A stretch of DNA of 6,450 nt from the NCBI GenBank assembly GCA_023254955.1, contig JALRKC010000041.1, positions 1 to 6,450 on the forward strand. The letters run 5' to 3'. The translations under genes were made by a program, and so were the position numbers. Shown here piece by piece: positions 6,014-6,450 of the stretch. Below the pieces are notes generated by a model. The model worked only from the letters and a program-made list of their open reading frames with translations, was not told where the DNA came from and made no database searches. Numbering within the stretch: the stretch's first letter is position 1; each line of letters begins with the position of its first letter. This DNA comes from Candidatus Nanopelagicales bacterium (GTDB taxonomy: Bacteria > Actinomycetota > Actinomycetes > S36-B12 > UBA5976).

Positions 6014-6450
6014 TTATTTAAAAAATGGATCTTCGACTCTCCAAATAACATTTTTCACACTGGTCTCATATTCAACAGATGGTCTGGGAAAAAAATCATC
6101 TCGATACTGCCAATCATTTCCAGCAAGCGCTCGAGATAATCCTGCCATCGTTAAATAATTGAGTTCTTTATCTCGCCAAGCAACTTCACCTTTGTGATCG
6201 ATTGCGGTTGATCCAAAAGCAATGTTGCCTGAATCTTCCTTCACTATTTCTATGATCCGACCTTGTTGTGGCCAATCAATTTGAGATGAGGTTGTTACAT
6301 GCAAGATCTTGGTTCCGTCTGATCGAGTTAAGTAATCCGACCAGTGATAGTGAACGTGTCCGGCGATCCAAGCAATTACATTTTTATGCTTATCTAGCAG
6401 TTGCATAAATTCCGGAAACAGCACTCTTCTTGGCTCCCCTTCGGGAGCAA
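6014..6450 (-). CDS. Calcineurin-like metallophosphoesterase, C-terminal part (partial)
   Basis: Only the last 144 residues are visible; the frame stays open to the right edge, starting APEGEPRRVLF. A GTG at 6424 is in frame but is only an internal codon, since homology-like sequence should extend upstream. Visible residues 30-33 (GHVH) form the final metal-binding GHxH motif of calcineurin-like phosphoesterases, preceded by VIAW as is common in the family. The stretch TTSSQIDWPQQGRIIE (52-67), then a DHKG element and LSRALAGNDWQ, resembles my recollection of the actinobacterial PPA1498-type metallophosphoesterases (TIGR03767). These enzymes hydrolyse phosphoesters with two metal ions; the physiological substrate is not established to my knowledge. 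The other metal ligands and any signal peptide lie outside the window. The gene ends 98 bases before the ABC receptor gene on the same strand, so a shared phosphorus-related role is possible but unproven. Confidence 0.85.
   Translation of the reverse strand, partial: APEGEPRRVLFPEFMQLLDKHKNVIAWIAGHVHYHWSDYLTRSDGTKILHVTTSSQIDWPQQGRIIEIVKEDSGNIAFGSTAIDHKGEVAWRDKELNYLTMAGLSRALAGNDWQYRDDFFPRPSVEYETSVKNVIWRVEDPFFK

Noticed and set aside
6433..6448. GCTCCC/GGGAGC inverted repeat at the right edge
   Set aside because: It lies inside the phosphoesterase coding frame, encoding residues APEGEP, and is most simply explained by codon content.

Overview
The window looks like chromosomal DNA from a low-GC, compact actinobacterium. 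Two things point there. The RpoB N-terminal half reads closest, from memory, to actinobacterial RpoB (mycobacteria-like stretches around the fork and rifampicin region). The phosphoesterase at the right edge matches a mainly actinobacterial metallophosphoesterase family (PPA1498/TIGR03767-like). The base composition is AT-leaning and gene spacing is tight, which would suit a streamlined freshwater lineage such as the acI/Nanopelagicales group. That lineage placement is inference and could not be tested here.

All five genes lie on the minus strand, so transcription runs from right to left. In that order they are: the C-terminal part of a calcineurin-like metallophosphoesterase (6450-6014, cut by the window edge); a 98-base gap holding a perfect 8+5+8 palindrome; a lipoprotein substrate-binding protein (5915-4752); a 77-base gap holding a long RNA hairpin; two ABC permeases that overlap by 13 bases (4674-3802 and 3814-2984); an ABC ATPase (2981-1953) starting 2 bases after the second permease; a 178-base leader with three small hairpins; and the first 591 codons of rpoB (1774-1), which runs off the left edge. 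I see no real plus-strand genes, tRNAs, rRNAs, insertion sequences or CRISPR arrays.

The four ABC genes form a complete importer of the polyamine / ferric-iron / aminoethylphosphonate type: one lipid-anchored receptor, two different permeases and one ATPase with a C-terminal TOBE-like region. The sequence does not settle the substrate. The adjacent phosphoesterase makes a phosphorus-containing solute a reasonable hypothesis. The hairpin after the receptor gene is placed where an mRNA-stabilising or attenuating structure would let the receptor be made in excess over the membrane parts.

The most interesting signals are non-coding. Several hairpins have imperfect positions that are all G-U pairs in the minus-strand RNA but A-C mismatches on the other strand, as expected for RNA structures maintained in the leftward transcript. 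Two unusual starts also stand out: rpoB can only start at TTG, and the first permease has its ribosome binding site lying on top of the nominal GTG start, which points to an ATA start or another unusual arrangement.
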